From positions 4,030,001 through 4,094,000 of the forward strand of contig JAGKQI010000105.1 in the NCBI GenBank assembly GCA_018806915.1: a stretch of 64,000 bases of DNA, read 5' to 3'. This document shows positions 39,292 through 50,684 of the stretch, in pieces. The position numbers were made by a program, and so were the translations under genes. Every line of letters starts with the position of its first letter. The stretch's first letter is position 1. Below the pieces are notes generated by a model. That model ran no database searches, was not told the origin of the DNA, and saw nothing but the letters and a program-made list of their open reading frames with translations. Source of the stretch: Phytophthora colocasiae (Eukaryota > Oomycota > Peronosporomycetes > Peronosporales > Peronosporaceae).

Positions 39292-42098
39292 ATGAAGGCA
39301 AGAACAAAGCTCGTCCTCAATTCTGTAGCACTAACTAACCTCGTTTCATGCTCAATTTCTCGCAGAAGACTACAGTTACCGAGAAGAAAAGTGACAAGGA
39401 CAAAGAGGAGAGTGAAGGTGAAGAAGATGCCGATGAAGAAGAACAACAACAAGAAGAAAGCGACGAAGAAAGTGAAGAAGAAGTCGAAGAAGACACAGGG
39501 TTAACTGAGAACCAAAACCGTCTCCTGTACCTAGTTTCATTATACTCGAAGCCTGCGATTCGTGCATCCGACAAAGAGGAATGGATCCGCAAGCCTGCAC
39601 TTCTCGTGTTACTTTACGAAGCGATTGTATCTAACGCGTTGGATTACGACTACGCACCATCGTCCGAACTGGTGGAGAACAAGCGCAAATACTTTAACAT
39701 CTCACAAGAAGGCAAGTCCGATCTTGATTTCTTACGTGAAGAGGATCTGGTCAATGGTCTCAAATTGTCGTCGAAAAGCTACCAGCCTGTAACCTGCTTC
39801 CAAATATCCGAGAAAGGCTTGGAGATCGTAGCGAAAATCAGCAAAACGGACAAACTAGCGGTCAACGACATGGCCTACGCACCAGGGACGCTGCATTTAC
39901 TACGGGTGGAATGGGATGGAGAGGAGTATTGGTTAGTGGACGATGACAGTGGCTATCGAAAACTATCATCCGTTACGGAGACTGAAGATGTATCTTACGT
40001 CTCCAGTGCTTACATTCCTCAGTGTCTTCGCTTCGGAGGCCGACCAACACTCAGTAATGCCCACAGAGCGCACGAATGTGGAGTGAGCGACTCCAGTATT
40101 CGCGACCAACTGGACGAGATTATCACGCTGAACTCAGTGTCTCTCATTGTAGCCGAGTACATCCCATTCGGCTCCAACCAGGTCGTCCAGTTAAATTGCA
40201 ATCTTGGATCTACTGAACGTGTACAGGGGGGTTTCTTTACTGCTATTGTAGACGACAATGCGAGTGGCACACAGATCTCAGTAGACCCTGGCCTCACTTC
40301 GATCAACATTTTGGACTACACTATGACCAACCACGTGAACTTCGAAGCGGATATTCACTTCCCGGAAGCTCCTGGAGTTGTGCAAGTGGAGACTTTCGGT
40401 TGTTCACTAACGGCAGCCGGTTCCTGTTTGTACGGGATGCAGGTGGAAGCGATCATGGACCGTATCAAGGACAACATTTCCCTTGATCATCTCTCTCGAC
40501 TGCTGGTAGATGTCCACATGGACTCATCCAAGATCGTTGATAGTGTTCTGTCAGCGTACCAACGTTCTCTACTTGGCCTTATCTTTTCCAACCAAGCTTC
40601 AAGTCGAAACAAGATCAATCTCATCATTGCAAACGAGATCACACCACACTTGACAGCAGAGGAGTATATGGATAAAGGCGAGTACGAGAACGAACTGAAG
40701 CAGGTTATCGGAGATACTCGAGCCGCTTTTGACATCAGCGAGCACGATACTCTCGTTTTTGGAGCTTACGGACTTCTGATCGCCGGTCCGAACAGCAGAC
40801 ACCACGAACCTCTTCTCTGTAGCTTCCTTCAGTACGAATCCATGAACCTGTTCACTCAAAACTTTTTCGCGCGGATGTTCATCATCGTAGACGACATGGC
40901 TCAAGTCCGAAAAATGGTAGAAACTGCGGAAAAAGACCCGAACCGACTGCGCGAGATTCGGAATCGACTCGCTGTGCTCTCTAAGGAAGTCATCATGATG
41001 GAAGAAACGTTGAGTTACTTGAAAGAATCGCTGGATGAGGCAGTTGTACCAGTAGAACCACCCGAACAAGCAGGACGAAGTCTATATGAGCGGCTACAGC
41101 TCGGAATTCTAAGCAACCAGCTCAAACGTCGAGTGAAAGACCTGCACAAGAACATGGGCGGAGCTCGTCACGAATTGGCGGTTCTTAATGAAATGGCGAG
41201 TATTGTCTCGAGTGAGAAGGATTTCCAGCAGAACGAGGCGATTCGTATGAACACTCGCACTTTGTGTGAACTGCAAGAGATTAACGAGCGGTCTGCTTCA
41301 ACTCTGTTGATCATGAAGGTGATGTTGAGTGGCTTGTTGGCGTTTAGTATCCTGGACCGAATCACGGGGAGCTGGACAGTGGCTGACCAAGACTGGATCA
41401 AAGGCTTCGCGGAGGTAATGCTGTACAATAACCCCGGTTTGTGGTTCTTTTTCAGTCTTTTCGCGTGGGGAGTTGTCGGTGCTGGCATGTTCTTCCTGCT
41501 GCGATTCCTCAGTTTCAAGTCTCTGGGTGTTGTGTCCATCAAGATCGAGCGGAAAGCTCCTATACAGCTCAAGAACCTCACCAGCTTCTTGCGGACCAAG
41601 ATTCTAGACGTAAGTATGCTGCCACTTTGTGTATATTTTGTTGTCGAAACTTACCTCTTTTACCTCAGAATGAAACTCATCACTACGAAGGTGGTATACG
41701 AATAGCCAAAGTGGTCTGGACGGAGAAGGACAAGAAGGAGTGGGGTGGAACAGTTCCTTCCATTGAGGCAAGTAGTACTCCGCACCTGAAAATGTATTAC
41801 TTTATATTACTTTACTAATATCTTCTTCAATTACTAGCTGGAATATGACGAAGAGAACGCGTTCATGTTACGACTTGCAATTTCATACAAAAGGCGTCAA
41901 GCTGCTAAAGCCCTCGCTTTCAACGCCGATGAATTGTATACGCGCTTAATGCAGGAGCTGGACAAAGCTCGCATCTTCGTAGACGCCGACAGCAGCTCTG
42001 TATCGAAGGCTTCGAGCTCGACTGGAGCCTCATTGCCACCTTCTAAGACATTACCACAGAAAGAAGAGACCACATCACCACCAAATACTACAAAATAA
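39292..42098 (+). CDS. large unrecognised membrane protein with acidic N-terminus
   Basis: Core exon to 41609, exon 41669-41767, exon 41838-42098; stop TAA 42096-42098. The 5' end is uncertain. Either translation starts at ATG 39348 (873 aa), or a small first exon 39292-39324 joins through a 41-bp intron with a CTAAC branch site to 39366. The last intron (41768-41837) has a GC donor (GAG|GCAAGT); no usable GT donor keeps the frame open. The protein has a Glu/Asp-rich stretch (about 15-50), a long soluble region, and a coiled-coil segment (about 520-620: LAVLSKEVIMMEETLSYLKE). Two hydrophobic helices follow near 665-735 (MLSGLLAFSIL, FFFSLFAWGVVGAGMFFLL), then a cytosolic-type tail. I do not recognise the family. 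Confidence 0.75.
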
Positions 42099-42390
42099 TA
42101 CTACGCTACAGCTATTGGCTGATGGGCTTACACAGCCGGGACAGGGATTTTAGTCCCGTTTGGTCTTGTTGTCTTGAAATTTGTAAGTGGTCATATTGTG
42201 ATTTAGTCTAGAAAGGTAGTTTTCATAGCCGGGCCATCGACACAAAACGGCGACGCGTCACGCGCCAGTTTAATCGCTTCAGACAGATACTTTGAGAGTA
42301 GATACGTTTTTTTAATAACATTATAGAGATATGGCATTGACATCCTCTATAAGTTGGTTTTGCGAGCGAGCTCAGTCCTAAAAATTGGTA

Positions 42391-42746
42391 CAAATAACGA
42401 CGGAAAAACCCGCCGGGAAATGTTAGTGCTTTCAATAGTTAAGAACGGGCAGCTTACACGACGGAAAAACACGACGTCTGGCATTACTGTTTTCTATTGG
42501 CTCAAAATTGAAATCTATGTCCCAAAGTCCAATTTTTGTTCATTACAAAATTCTGTTTTATCCAATAGAATCGGCAAAGCAAAGTTTACAGCTATTATAA
42601 ATAATATTCAACCAATCGAAAAGTGATTTGCGGAAAATGGTTCACTTTTTTTGTAATCTTAGTGAGTTTTTCACCAGATGGTCGGATGAACATTGCTAGA
42701 CTAACGACGTCTTTTTGAGTCCGTCGTCTTTTTCCGTCGTTATTTG
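42391..42746. mobile_element. 356-bp MITE, copy 1, TA target duplication
   Basis: TIRs CAAATAACGACGGAAAAA and inverse, flanked by TA (42389-42390, 42747-42748). It looks base-for-base identical to 50997-51352, with different flanks, so both are recent independent insertions. No coding capacity; Tc1/mariner-type by TA and size. Confidence 0.88.
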
Positions 42747-42889
42747 TAGATATACAGAGAACCGATTGAAGCAGCTTGTGACGTGTTTGCAAGGTGCTTC
42801 CTGGCGTGCACAACGCACTCGTGCAGGATATCTGCACAAGCTGATGCGACTAGGCTGCCACGTTATCGAATGCGCGGATCCGCGCACTA

Positions 42890-44137
42890 CAAAATTGAGA
42901 CGGTTTCAAACAAAATGATGCTTCCGAACCTAAGTACGAATCGCGATTTAGACGCCTCGTCGCAAAGACAGTTATCTCCTCTTTCTTCTAATGTTTTCAG
43001 ATGTCCAAATAGTTGAGTACACTCCAATGTGTGCTCGTTTGAAAAAGTTGCCTCGGCCGAGGTCGTCATTTTCGATTTTTTTTATTATATAGATTGGTTC
43101 CTTTTCTTGCGTTGATTCGATTGCGCCTACGGAGAGCTTATAATTCGCCCAGGAACACCTTCATATTTTGTACTGAACATACTACTTCTTAAAGCCGAAG
43201 GGTATATTTTGATCAGAATGGGTAATTTCATTCTCTATTTTGGGTATTTGGGAAAAGGATGGAAGCATCATTTCGAATAAGTGGGAACATTTTGTTCTAT
43301 TGATTCTCCCTGGCACGCTTCAATCGGTTGGAAGTAGGTTTCGTCTGATCAGCGTCGTTCCCGTTCCCGATGTGATCTTCGATAACCTCCGTGATAGCTT
43401 TAGTGCTGTGGTTCTTAGAAGCAGCATTCTGCTTTCTCTGGACGGCGGCCTTACGGCGGGCCAGGATGGTTTCTTTTGCGATCCTCTCTTCTTCGTCGTT
43501 TGGAGCAGAGTAAATGGGGTCGTTCACAAACTCTTCAGGGACGTACGGGCGGACTCTGTTGAACATTTGCTGCTTTTTTTTTCAAAGTTTGGCATTGGTG
43601 GCTCCAATTAATTCGGTCACACGCTCGCGAAGGTCTCCGTTATTCAAATTGATGCTTCCATCCAAAATCACTATGGTCGTCCAGAATCTCTTCAACAGAA
43701 GGTTCGCCACCTTCGCTGGAGTCCCCGGTGGCTGGATCCCAGGAACTGTCTTCAGAAGCTTTACCTGTGGATTGTTCTGGTTCGGGCTGAAGCGATCCTA
43801 ACAAGAGTCGCGAGGATGACCGTGTTTTGTTGGCAACCCCGCATCCACTGTCGCCAACTACCGCCTCACCGCTGACCTCCTCACCTACCTCCATTGTTGC
43901 TACAAGGTCATGGACCTCGGGGGGCGAACTATGTTCCCCGCCACTCATCTTTGAAAATGGGAAAGATCATCCCTTCTGGAACCGATACACTTATGAAAAA
44001 TAGGTACACATACAAAAGACTACATTCCCGTTAGTTTCACTTAAGTTCGTTTTCAGATGGTCTATCTTTGAAGCCGATTATCTCGAAAATCCCAAATGGC
44101 GCCGAAGCATCATTTTGTTTGAAACCGTCTCAAATAG
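42890..44137. mobile_element. 1.25-kb TIR element with small minus-strand ORFs
   Basis: Inverted ends share TTGAGACGGTTTCAAACAAA and onward (about 30 bp), at 42895-42925 and 44103-44133; outer TA dinucleotides suggest the limits given. Minus-strand frames at 43948-43640 (acidic, Ser-rich) and 43566-43297 (FNRVRPYVPEEFVNDP, then a Lys/Arg-rich helix, AKETILARRKAAVQRK) could be pieces of one protein broken by a stop near 43588. No transposase motif is recognised. Confidence 0.55.
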
Positions 44138-44149
44138 TACTTCGAAGTA

Positions 44150-44955
44150 CCGACTTCCTCTGTTTATAACGGTCACCCGTGTACATGGTACACCGTACCA
44201 CCATGATCATGCATGTACAGATGGCTACAGAATTAAAGAATTAAAAAACATAAAATAAAAAAATACTGTTATGTATCAATATCGACCCAACTTCTCCTAC
44301 ATCTCTGTCTAGCACACATTGGCGAGATATTCCGGTGTTTTTTGCCCTTGTCTTGTTCTGGCACGCATTGAAAGCTTATGCCGAGATTTAAAAGCCGGGG
44401 ACCAACTCCATGACGCGTCAAACTCAGTAACGCCCTAGCTTGTAGCTACGTCTTTGGCCTCTAACGCTAACATCAGATTTGAAATAGGTACGCCCTCCTT
44501 TCGGAGGTCGTTTACCCATTTAACAAGTTCCTGTTCAGCTTCTAGTGATAGTACAGTACCTACTCCTTTTGGACGAGCTTTCTTCATTTTCTTCCCGTGC
44601 GGCATTTGTCACTGCTCTTTGATTTTATCTTTTTCTCTAATCCACGACTCCACCGGGAGTCGTAGACGGCAGGACTCAGATCAGGATAGAACAGCCGTAT
44701 AGCCTTGCGTGTCTGGAGGCTCCCCCACCGCATTTATCACGGCAAGTTTTTCTCCTGCCGTGAATGACGCTCGTCGTTTGCCGCGCATTGTCAACTTGAA
44801 ATGACTGGTACAGCGTTCAGTGTCAAAAAAACGCGGTACCGTTGTGATTCGGTTTTGTACGACCGTTATAAGCAGAGGAAATTCACTATTCTCTTTCTTG
44901 ATTGTGATTGGCTGACCGTTATATGCAGGTGACCGGTATAAACAGAGGAAGTCGG
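44150..44955. mobile_element. pogo-like element, copy B (806 bp), internally deleted
   Basis: TIR CCGACTTCCTCTGTTTATA and inverse; TA flanks 44148-44149 and 44956-44957. The outer regions match copy A (27787-28446). It keeps the 5' end of a transposase gene. Confidence 0.88.
44309..44605 (-). pseudogene. N-terminal DNA-binding part of a pogo/Tigger-type transposase
   Basis: Starts ATG 44603-44605 (MPHGKKMKKARPKG). LSLEAEQELVKWVNDLRKEG and VPISNLMLALEAKDVA form the CENP-B-type helix-turn-helix. After an in-frame TAG comes FKSRHKLSMRARTRQGQKTP, the conserved end of that domain. The frame then ends at 44309-44311 where the catalytic domain is deleted. This, with the TA target site, places the family in the pogo branch of Tc1/mariner. 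Confidence 0.75.
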
Positions 44956-45081
44956 TACTACCATTTGAAAAGCTTTAATTTCGGTGGTCGCTTTAATTGG
45001 TAAGAGTTATTACAATAACCCCTACGAATGTGGTCCACACCACCATCTTTATGCGGCTGGAATTAGTTCTGGAGGTGCGTC

Positions 45082-48000
45082 ATGCTTTCACGCAGCCAGC
45101 GCGCATCTCGACGGTTGCTGACGCTGTCTGTGCGTGCATTTAGCACCATCAGCTCGGAAGCCTCATCAAGCTCCGTATTCTCTTCACAACGCGGCGCTAA
45201 TAGTCGTCTAACACGCAGTAGAAGCCCAAAAATCTCTGCATTTCTGCACTACCAGCCATCCATACTATTCGACCGTACACTACAGCTCCGCAGCTACTCC
45301 CAAGTCACTTCCAGTCATCCACCTGTACCTCAAGATGAGTACGACGAACTTAAGAGCTTCCTGGCCGAACCTGCGACCTCAGGAACGTCGATGGAACGAG
45401 CGAAGGACATTGTTACTGGTTGGATGCAGCTATACGTGGACCCAGCCATGCCTGGCATGGACGCTACTGTTATGGTGATGGTGGCCGATGCCATGCAAGA
45501 CCCACAGTTCGTCATGCAGGTGTATACGTGTCTGCGTGACGCTGGCGTATCGCCGTCGCCTCTAACACTCGAATACTCCGCTGCAGCTTGTGCGAAACTC
45601 GGCCAATGGCGCACAGCGTTGGAAATCATTGACTTCATGCACCAAGCAGTGGAGATTATGCAGCCGTCGTTGGATATTTACGAGAACGCTATAACGTCGT
45701 GCCACGTCGCTAAGAAATGGATGAGAGCCAAGCATTTGTTGGAGGAAATGCGCACGTACGGACTGGAGGCGTCGCCGGAGCTGCACATTGCATCGATCCG
45801 CCTTTGTATCGAAATCAAGGAAGCGACAGCTACACGTGTGCTTCTGGACGGATTTTTGCAAGCGTATAAGGACGAACTGGACGAAGAGGAGAAGAAGGAG
45901 ATTGTGGTTGATCTTTTCCATGCGGCAGTGGATGCGCAGTCGCTATCACAAGCACTTTTCTTCCGGGACGAATTGCACGCGAGACAGTTCTCGATCACGA
46001 AGGAGCTTTACTCGCGACTTATTCATTTGTGCGCTATTGAGCGTCAATGGTACAAGGCACGCGTATTATTGCAACAATTTGTGGATATCAACGCTCGTCC
46101 GCCGATGGCAGCACCGCCCAACAGGTTCCTGGACAACATCCACCGCCTACTGGCCGAAATGCAGACACACGACATCAAAGTTCCGTTGGAGGTGTTTAAC
46201 GCAGCACTAAGACACTTCGGCCAGGTAGCTCTATTTGACGATGCGACTGCAGTTTACTCGAAGATGCGCCAGTACCGCGTTGCACCTAATGCTATATCGT
46301 ATGCAGCGTTAATGTGCTCCTGCGGTGGCAGAGTCGAGCAATCGCAAAGCTTTTTCAATGAACTACAGAGTCAGAAGTGCGATCCTACACTGGATGTTGT
46401 TCACGGATATCTGCTGGTGCCCAGTCGCGCGAAGCAGTGGGAAGAAGTGCTAAGGAGATACGCTGTCGTCCAAGATGAAGAGCCCCTATTCAAGGATCTC
46501 CCACTCGAATCCGACGTACGAATCCAATCGCTACTCGCTGTTGCTTACGGACGACTCCATCGACCGGAAGAAATGCTTCGCGTGTTTACAAGTATGAAGG
46601 TAAAAGGTATGGAGCCCAATCTGCACGTGTATGGCGCTGCAATGTTTGCCTATATCGCGCGAGATCAATGGCGACATGCTCTGATGCTGTTCGATCATCT
46701 TTTCCAGCAACAAACCCCTGAAATGCAGGAGAAACGGGTGCTTGAGAACTTCCCTACGCTGTGGGATGCCGCAATACTAGCCTGTGTGGAAGGGGACCAA
46801 AGTGAACGTGCAGCTGTGTTACTGGATACAATCATCGAGCAGCACATCTCGATCTCAATGATTTCTGGCGAGCGTCTTGTGCCGTTGCTCACAGCTATTC
46901 CGTCGGAAGTTTTGTGGAACTCGTTCAGACCGATTTCGTCTCTACACCGAGCCAAAACCAACGAGCAGTTGAACCCGCGAGTGCAAAATGCTGTGCTTAA
47001 ACGTGCTGTGGAAGAGAACGATAGCGTTTTAGCAGAACGAATTGTGGCTAATGCGGTTGATGAGCTTCATATTCTGCCCAACTCGATGACGTACGCGTTG
47101 ATGCTGCGCCTGTACGCAAGGCGGGAGGATCAGGAGAACTTTCACGTTTGGTGGTGCAGAATGGAAGATGCCAAGGTTAAGCCGACTATCTTTATTTTCC
47201 GCGCATTGCTGCAGGAACTGAGTATTCTAAGTGTCGAGTGCGACGACGTCACGTACCTGAAAACGCTTGGAGACTTTTTGCAGCGAAGGCAGCGTGGCGT
47301 CAGTACAATTGATAGTGCCATGGAAATTGACGGTACCAAAGAGTACGCTGCTGAGCTTGGACGAGTGGCATTGGACGTGATGGAGCGTCGTGGTATGGCA
47401 CCAGACACGATCTGCTTGCAGAATTACCTGCTGCTCAGCCAAGAGCCTGGTCATGTCACCCATGCGCTTAAGTTTGTGGAAGACGCTATGACAACGGATG
47501 AGGATAGCGCCCAAGAATGCGTTCACCTCTCGCCAAGGTTACTACACACGCTGTTTACGGCACTGGGCAACTTTCCGGATGAAGTTCGTGTGCGCAAGCT
47601 CCTGGTTGAAATTGTTCGGGTATTACCAAGCGACTTGTCTGAAGATGCCCTGGCTGCTTATTGTGCTGCAAACGATGGTCACCGTGCGCTGCAACTTCTG
47701 AGAGACCTGGTGGATGCCAAGTGTACTTTGAAGGACGAACACGTACTGTTCTTCCTCACGAACAGCTACACGTGTGAGGCGTCGTCTTTGGAGACAGAAA
47801 CCTCTCGCCCAAGGAGCGGGCACGGAGTGATCGTGAATATGGCAGAACTATTGTGTGAGAGCGATACCATCGAGATGGAGGCAGAGACCTTGGCCTTCCT
47901 CATTAAGCACGTCGTGGAGCTTTCCAAGTGGCAGCAGCGAGATGTGTATGAACTGTCGACGCAGGAAGAGATCAAGGCCATGAAGATGTTACTGGTGCGT

Positions 48001-48132
48001 GCTTTTTCGCACTTTTCCATTACCCAAGTCACGGAGTTTCTCTCCAAGGTGATCGATAGAGACGACTTTGTTCATATTTCGAGTGTGCTATACGAGCTGC
48101 AAGGCGAACAAGAGGCACAATTAGACGAATAG
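45082..48132 (+). CDS. mitochondrial pentatricopeptide-repeat protein
   Basis: 1,016 aa, single exon, ATG 45082-45084. The N-terminus is rich in Arg and Ser without acids (SRSQRASRRLLTLSVRAFST), typical of a mitochondrial presequence. Many degenerate 35-residue PPR units follow, for example VYSKMRQYRVAPNAISYAAL, FTSMKVKGMEPNLHVYGAAM and ARREDQENFHVWWCRMEDAK. PPR proteins bind organellar RNA in processing, stability or translation. No SMR, DYW or other C-terminal catalytic domain is visible. It converges on the flavoprotein gene at 48185 with only 52 bp between stops. Confidence 0.9.
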   Translation: MLSRSQRASRRLLTLSVRAFSTISSEASSSSVFSSQRGANSRLTRSRSPKISAFLHYQPSILFDRTLQLRSYSQVTSSHPPVPQDEYDELKSFLAEPATSGTSMERAKDIVTGWMQLYVDPAMPGMDATVMVMVADAMQDPQFVMQVYTCLRDAGVSPSPLTLEYSAAACAKLGQWRTALEIIDFMHQAVEIMQPSLDIYENAITSCHVAKKWMRAKHLLEEMRTYGLEASPELHIASIRLCIEIKEATATRVLLDGFLQAYKDELDEEEKKEIVVDLFHAAVDAQSLSQALFFRDELHARQFSITKELYSRLIHLCAIERQWYKARVLLQQFVDINARPPMAAPPNRFLDNIHRLLAEMQTHDIKVPLEVFNAALRHFGQVALFDDATAVYSKMRQYRVAPNAISYAALMCSCGGRVEQSQSFFNELQSQKCDPTLDVVHGYLLVPSRAKQWEEVLRRYAVVQDEEPLFKDLPLESDVRIQSLLAVAYGRLHRPEEMLRVFTSMKVKGMEPNLHVYGAAMFAYIARDQWRHALMLFDHLFQQQTPEMQEKRVLENFPTLWDAAILACVEGDQSERAAVLLDTIIEQHISISMISGERLVPLLTAIPSEVLWNSFRPISSLHRAKTNEQLNPRVQNAVLKRAVEENDSVLAERIVANAVDELHILPNSMTYALMLRLYARREDQENFHVWWCRMEDAKVKPTIFIFRALLQELSILSVECDDVTYLKTLGDFLQRRQRGVSTIDSAMEIDGTKEYAAELGRVALDVMERRGMAPDTICLQNYLLLSQEPGHVTHALKFVEDAMTTDEDSAQECVHLSPRLLHTLFTALGNFPDEVRVRKLLVEIVRVLPSDLSEDALAAYCAANDGHRALQLLRDLVDAKCTLKDEHVLFFLTNSYTCEASSLETETSRPRSGHGVIVNMAELLCESDTIEMEAETLAFLIKHVVELSKWQQRDVYELSTQEEIKAMKMLLVRAFSHFSITQVTEFLSKVIDRDDFVHISSVLYELQGEQEAQLDE

Positions 48133-48184
48133 AACCAGTATTGACGTACGAATTGCTGCTCAAGCTGGAACTACCCAAGACTCT

Positions 48185-48787
48185 TTAGACTGACAGTTTT
48201 TTTGCGATCTCAGCGAAAGACTTGCCCTGCGTAGTGGCAACCGTCAGCTCGAGCTTCGACGGCTGGCGAGAACCGTCGCCGTTCGCCAGGGTGCCGGCAC
48301 CCCACGGAGAACCGCCGTGAATCTCGTCCATGTTGAAGAGCTCCGGTGCGCGGTAGCCCAGCGGGACGAACGTCATGCCCTGGTGCGCCAGGAACGTCAA
48401 AGCCGTGAAGGCCGTGGTCTCCTGACCGCCGCCCTGGGTGCCCGTGCTGAAGAAGATGCCGGCGGGCTTGCCAACTAACTCGCCCTTGGCCCACAGACCG
48501 CTGCACGAATCGAACAGAGCCTTCACCTGAGCGGGGAAAGTGCCGAAGCGAGTGGGGAAGCCGAAGAGGATGGCGTCCGCCTCCTTGAGCGTCTCGGCCG
48601 TGGCCACTGGGTAGTCCTTCTTGGGTGGCGCGTGCATCTTGGAGAGGATCTCCTCGGAGAGAGTCTCAGCGACTTGGTAGACCGTGGCGGTGACACCCGG
48701 CACAGATTCGACACCGGCCTTGACAGAGTCGGCGAGGGTGGCGATGTGGCCGTAGGTGGAGTAGTAGATGATGGCGACGTTGGTCAT
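48185..48787 (-). CDS. WrbA-type NAD(P)H:quinone oxidoreductase (copy A1)
   Basis: 200 aa, ATG 48785-48787, one exon. FMN-dependent two-electron reduction of quinones, protecting against redox cycling; cytosolic. Motifs: FMN phosphate loop STYGHI (10-15), [23 protein letters not shown] and GYRAPE. Length is that of WrbA/Pst2/Alt a 7 proteins. Differs from A2 (54510-55112) by S for G in SCSGLWAKG and by the last residues (KLSV versus KLSP). Divergent from B1 across a 738-bp shared promoter region; lies in arm 1 of the inverted duplication. Confidence 0.94.
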   Translation of the reverse strand: MTNVAIIYYSTYGHIATLADSVKAGVESVPGVTATVYQVAETLSEEILSKMHAPPKKDYPVATAETLKEADAILFGFPTRFGTFPAQVKALFDSCSGLWAKGELVGKPAGIFFSTGTQGGGQETTAFTALTFLAHQGMTFVPLGYRAPELFNMDEIHGGSPWGAGTLANGDGSRQPSKLELTVATTQGKSFAEIAKKLSV

Positions 48788-49525
48788 GTTGCTGTCTTGG
48801 AACGTTGCGTGCTGTGCTTCACGAGGAAAACTGATTAATAACTTTTGGAGCGACCAGTGTTCTATTTGGGCTGTGATTCACGGCCCGTGAATGTTGTCCT
48901 GTCAACAACACCGAGCGTGAGATACAACTTGTTCCAGGTCTGCACCTGGGAGAGCTGCCTGTTTGCTCATCAAACTTTGCTGCCTGGTAAACGCAACAAC
49001 ATCGAACGAAACGTCGATCACTACAGTGGCGATCACTGGGACTGTTGAGCTGCTTCAGCGAGGGCGTTGCACTTGTCGACGCATTCCGCCGTCGCACTTC
49101 GACCTGGCAGCCAATCAGCGCGCGGTGCTGTTGTCTACGTCTGCCGCTCATGCAATAAACATCGCTACCTGACCAATCAGCGGCCTTGGTGGACGCCGAA
49201 ACGGCCACGTCACGGCTCAGACGACGAGATTGCGCGATCCAAGCGCACCCAAGCAGAACAGAGAGTGGACTCCGATCCTGATTTCGGGTGACCCACACCA
49301 TGGAGTGTCTTTTCGTGCGCATAACGTGGACTGATCCTCATCATGACGCCGTGCACGAAAGTCCCTCCCATCTGGACAGCTTTCGCTCGCATTTGCAGGC
49401 TGCCGCAGCTCCTTGATCTTGCGCCGCAAGTTCACGCCAACAACGTCTCCTTCTCCCTCTCTCCTCATTTCTAAATCTCCTCTCTTCTGCTCAAGTCCAG
49501 ATAGAAACCTACCCTACCAAGCAGC
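48788..49525. promoter_or_regulatory. divergent promoter region between A1 and B1
   Basis: 738 bp between the two start codons, duplicated in arm 2 (53770-54509). It holds pyrimidine-rich CCTCTCTCCTCATTTCTAAA-type sequence at about 49462-49478, an initiator-like element 50-60 bp before the B1 start. The palindrome-like TTCACGGCCCGTGAAT lies at about 48877-48892. No other gene seen. Confidence 0.5.
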
Positions 49526-50128
49526 ATGGCCAAGATCGCGATCGTGTACTACTCGTGCTACAACCACATCTCGACGATGGCCGAGACGGTCAAGAAGGGC
49601 ATCGAGTCCGTGGAGGGCGTGACCGCCGATATCTACCAGGTGGCCGAGACGCTTCCGGAGGAGCTGCTGACGGCCATCCACGCCGCCCCCAAGAAGGACT
49701 ACCCGATCGCCACCCCTGAGACCCTGAAGGAGGCGGACGGCATCCTGTTCGGCTTCCCGACGCGTTTCGGTTCGCTGCCGTCGCAGATGAAGGCGTTCTT
49801 CGACTCGTGTGGCGGCCTGTGGGCCACTGGCGCGTTGACGGGCAAGCCCGCTGGCATCTTCTTCAGCACTGGCACCCAGGGCGGCGGCCAGGAGACCACG
49901 GCCTTCACGGCTTTGACGTTCCTGGCGCACCAGGGCATGACGTACGTTCCGCTGGGCTACCGCGCCCCGGAGCTGGCCAACATGGAGGAGATTCACGGCG
50001 GTTCGGCCTGGGGTGCCGGCACCCTGGCGAACGGCGACGGTTCTCGCCAGCCGTCGAAGCTCGAGCTGACGGTTGCCACTACGCAGGGCAAGTCGTTCGC
50101 TGAGATCGCCAAGAAGTTGGCTGCCTAA
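49526..50128 (+). CDS. WrbA-type NAD(P)H:quinone oxidoreductase (copy B1)
   Basis: 200 aa, ATG 49526-49528, one exon. Same family and motifs as A1. The FMN phosphate loop reads SCYNHI (10-15): Asn13 replaces the Gly found in A1, A2 and D. Other motifs intact: PTRFG (78-82), [10 protein letters not shown] (114-123). Its protein looks identical to B2 (53167-53769). The last third is almost identical in nucleotides to A1, suggesting gene conversion. Confidence 0.94.
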   Translation: MAKIAIVYYSCYNHISTMAETVKKGIESVEGVTADIYQVAETLPEELLTAIHAAPKKDYPIATPETLKEADGILFGFPTRFGSLPSQMKAFFDSCGGLWATGALTGKPAGIFFSTGTQGGGQETTAFTALTFLAHQGMTYVPLGYRAPELANMEEIHGGSAWGAGTLANGDGSRQPSKLELTVATTQGKSFAEIAKKLAA

Positions 50129-50684
50129 GCTAATGTACCAGTAGCAATTCGTAAGACGGCGCTAGTGCGTCAGGACTAGAAGCGTGCACGCACCTGTGCG
50201 TTTGCTGCTCAGGTGCTATAGCATGCTATTCTGATGCAAAACAATATAATTTCCGTTTTGCTTGTTTATTTACTTCGAAGTACTTGCTTGCCCTCGTTGG
50301 CACGGACGTTGTTGTTGGTTCCTGCGTCCAAGGTGTACGGTCGAAACCAACAGGACGTCTAACACTACATGTACATGAGTGTTATTCGCACTTGCAGCAT
50401 CGAGTTCATATCCCATACAACGGAAGTCATTGTTCTCAGCAGTGCTGAGCCACCTCTGCGCACATTAGTGTCTGTGCGCTAGGCAGAGGAAGTCGTGGTG
50501 CTCATGGACAAACGGGCCGCAAAGCCCCGCATTAAAATACCAATTGTTAACTGCTTGCTAAGACTCAGCTACGAGAGTACATATAGGCTGGTCCCCATGA
50601 GTTTGCGAATCCCAACAGCGGAACAGCAGAACACATCATCAGCGTACAATCACGTCGTTGCCCTAGCCGCATAATCGCTTGATC
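50129..50684. other. arm 1 spacer between B1 and C1
   Basis: About 550 bp, repeated inverted in arm 2 (52594-53166). It holds the 3' end of B1 and no gene. The 5' half of the third paralogue is missing; its remnant starts abruptly at about 50685. Confidence 0.5.

Noticed and set aside
39376..39600. Minus-strand Leu/Arg-rich frames and a plus-strand Lys-rich frame at 39244-39504
   Set aside because: Products of the Glu/Asp codon run of the sense gene read in other frames.
43297..43948. Calling the ORFs of the 1.25-kb TIR element a transposase
   Set aside because: No DDE or DNA-binding motif is visible; only acidic and basic low-complexity segments.
49514..49996. Antisense frames opposite the WrbA genes (also 53299-53781, 57452-58135)
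   Set aside because: Recur in every copy because of strong codon bias in the real genes; no independent support.
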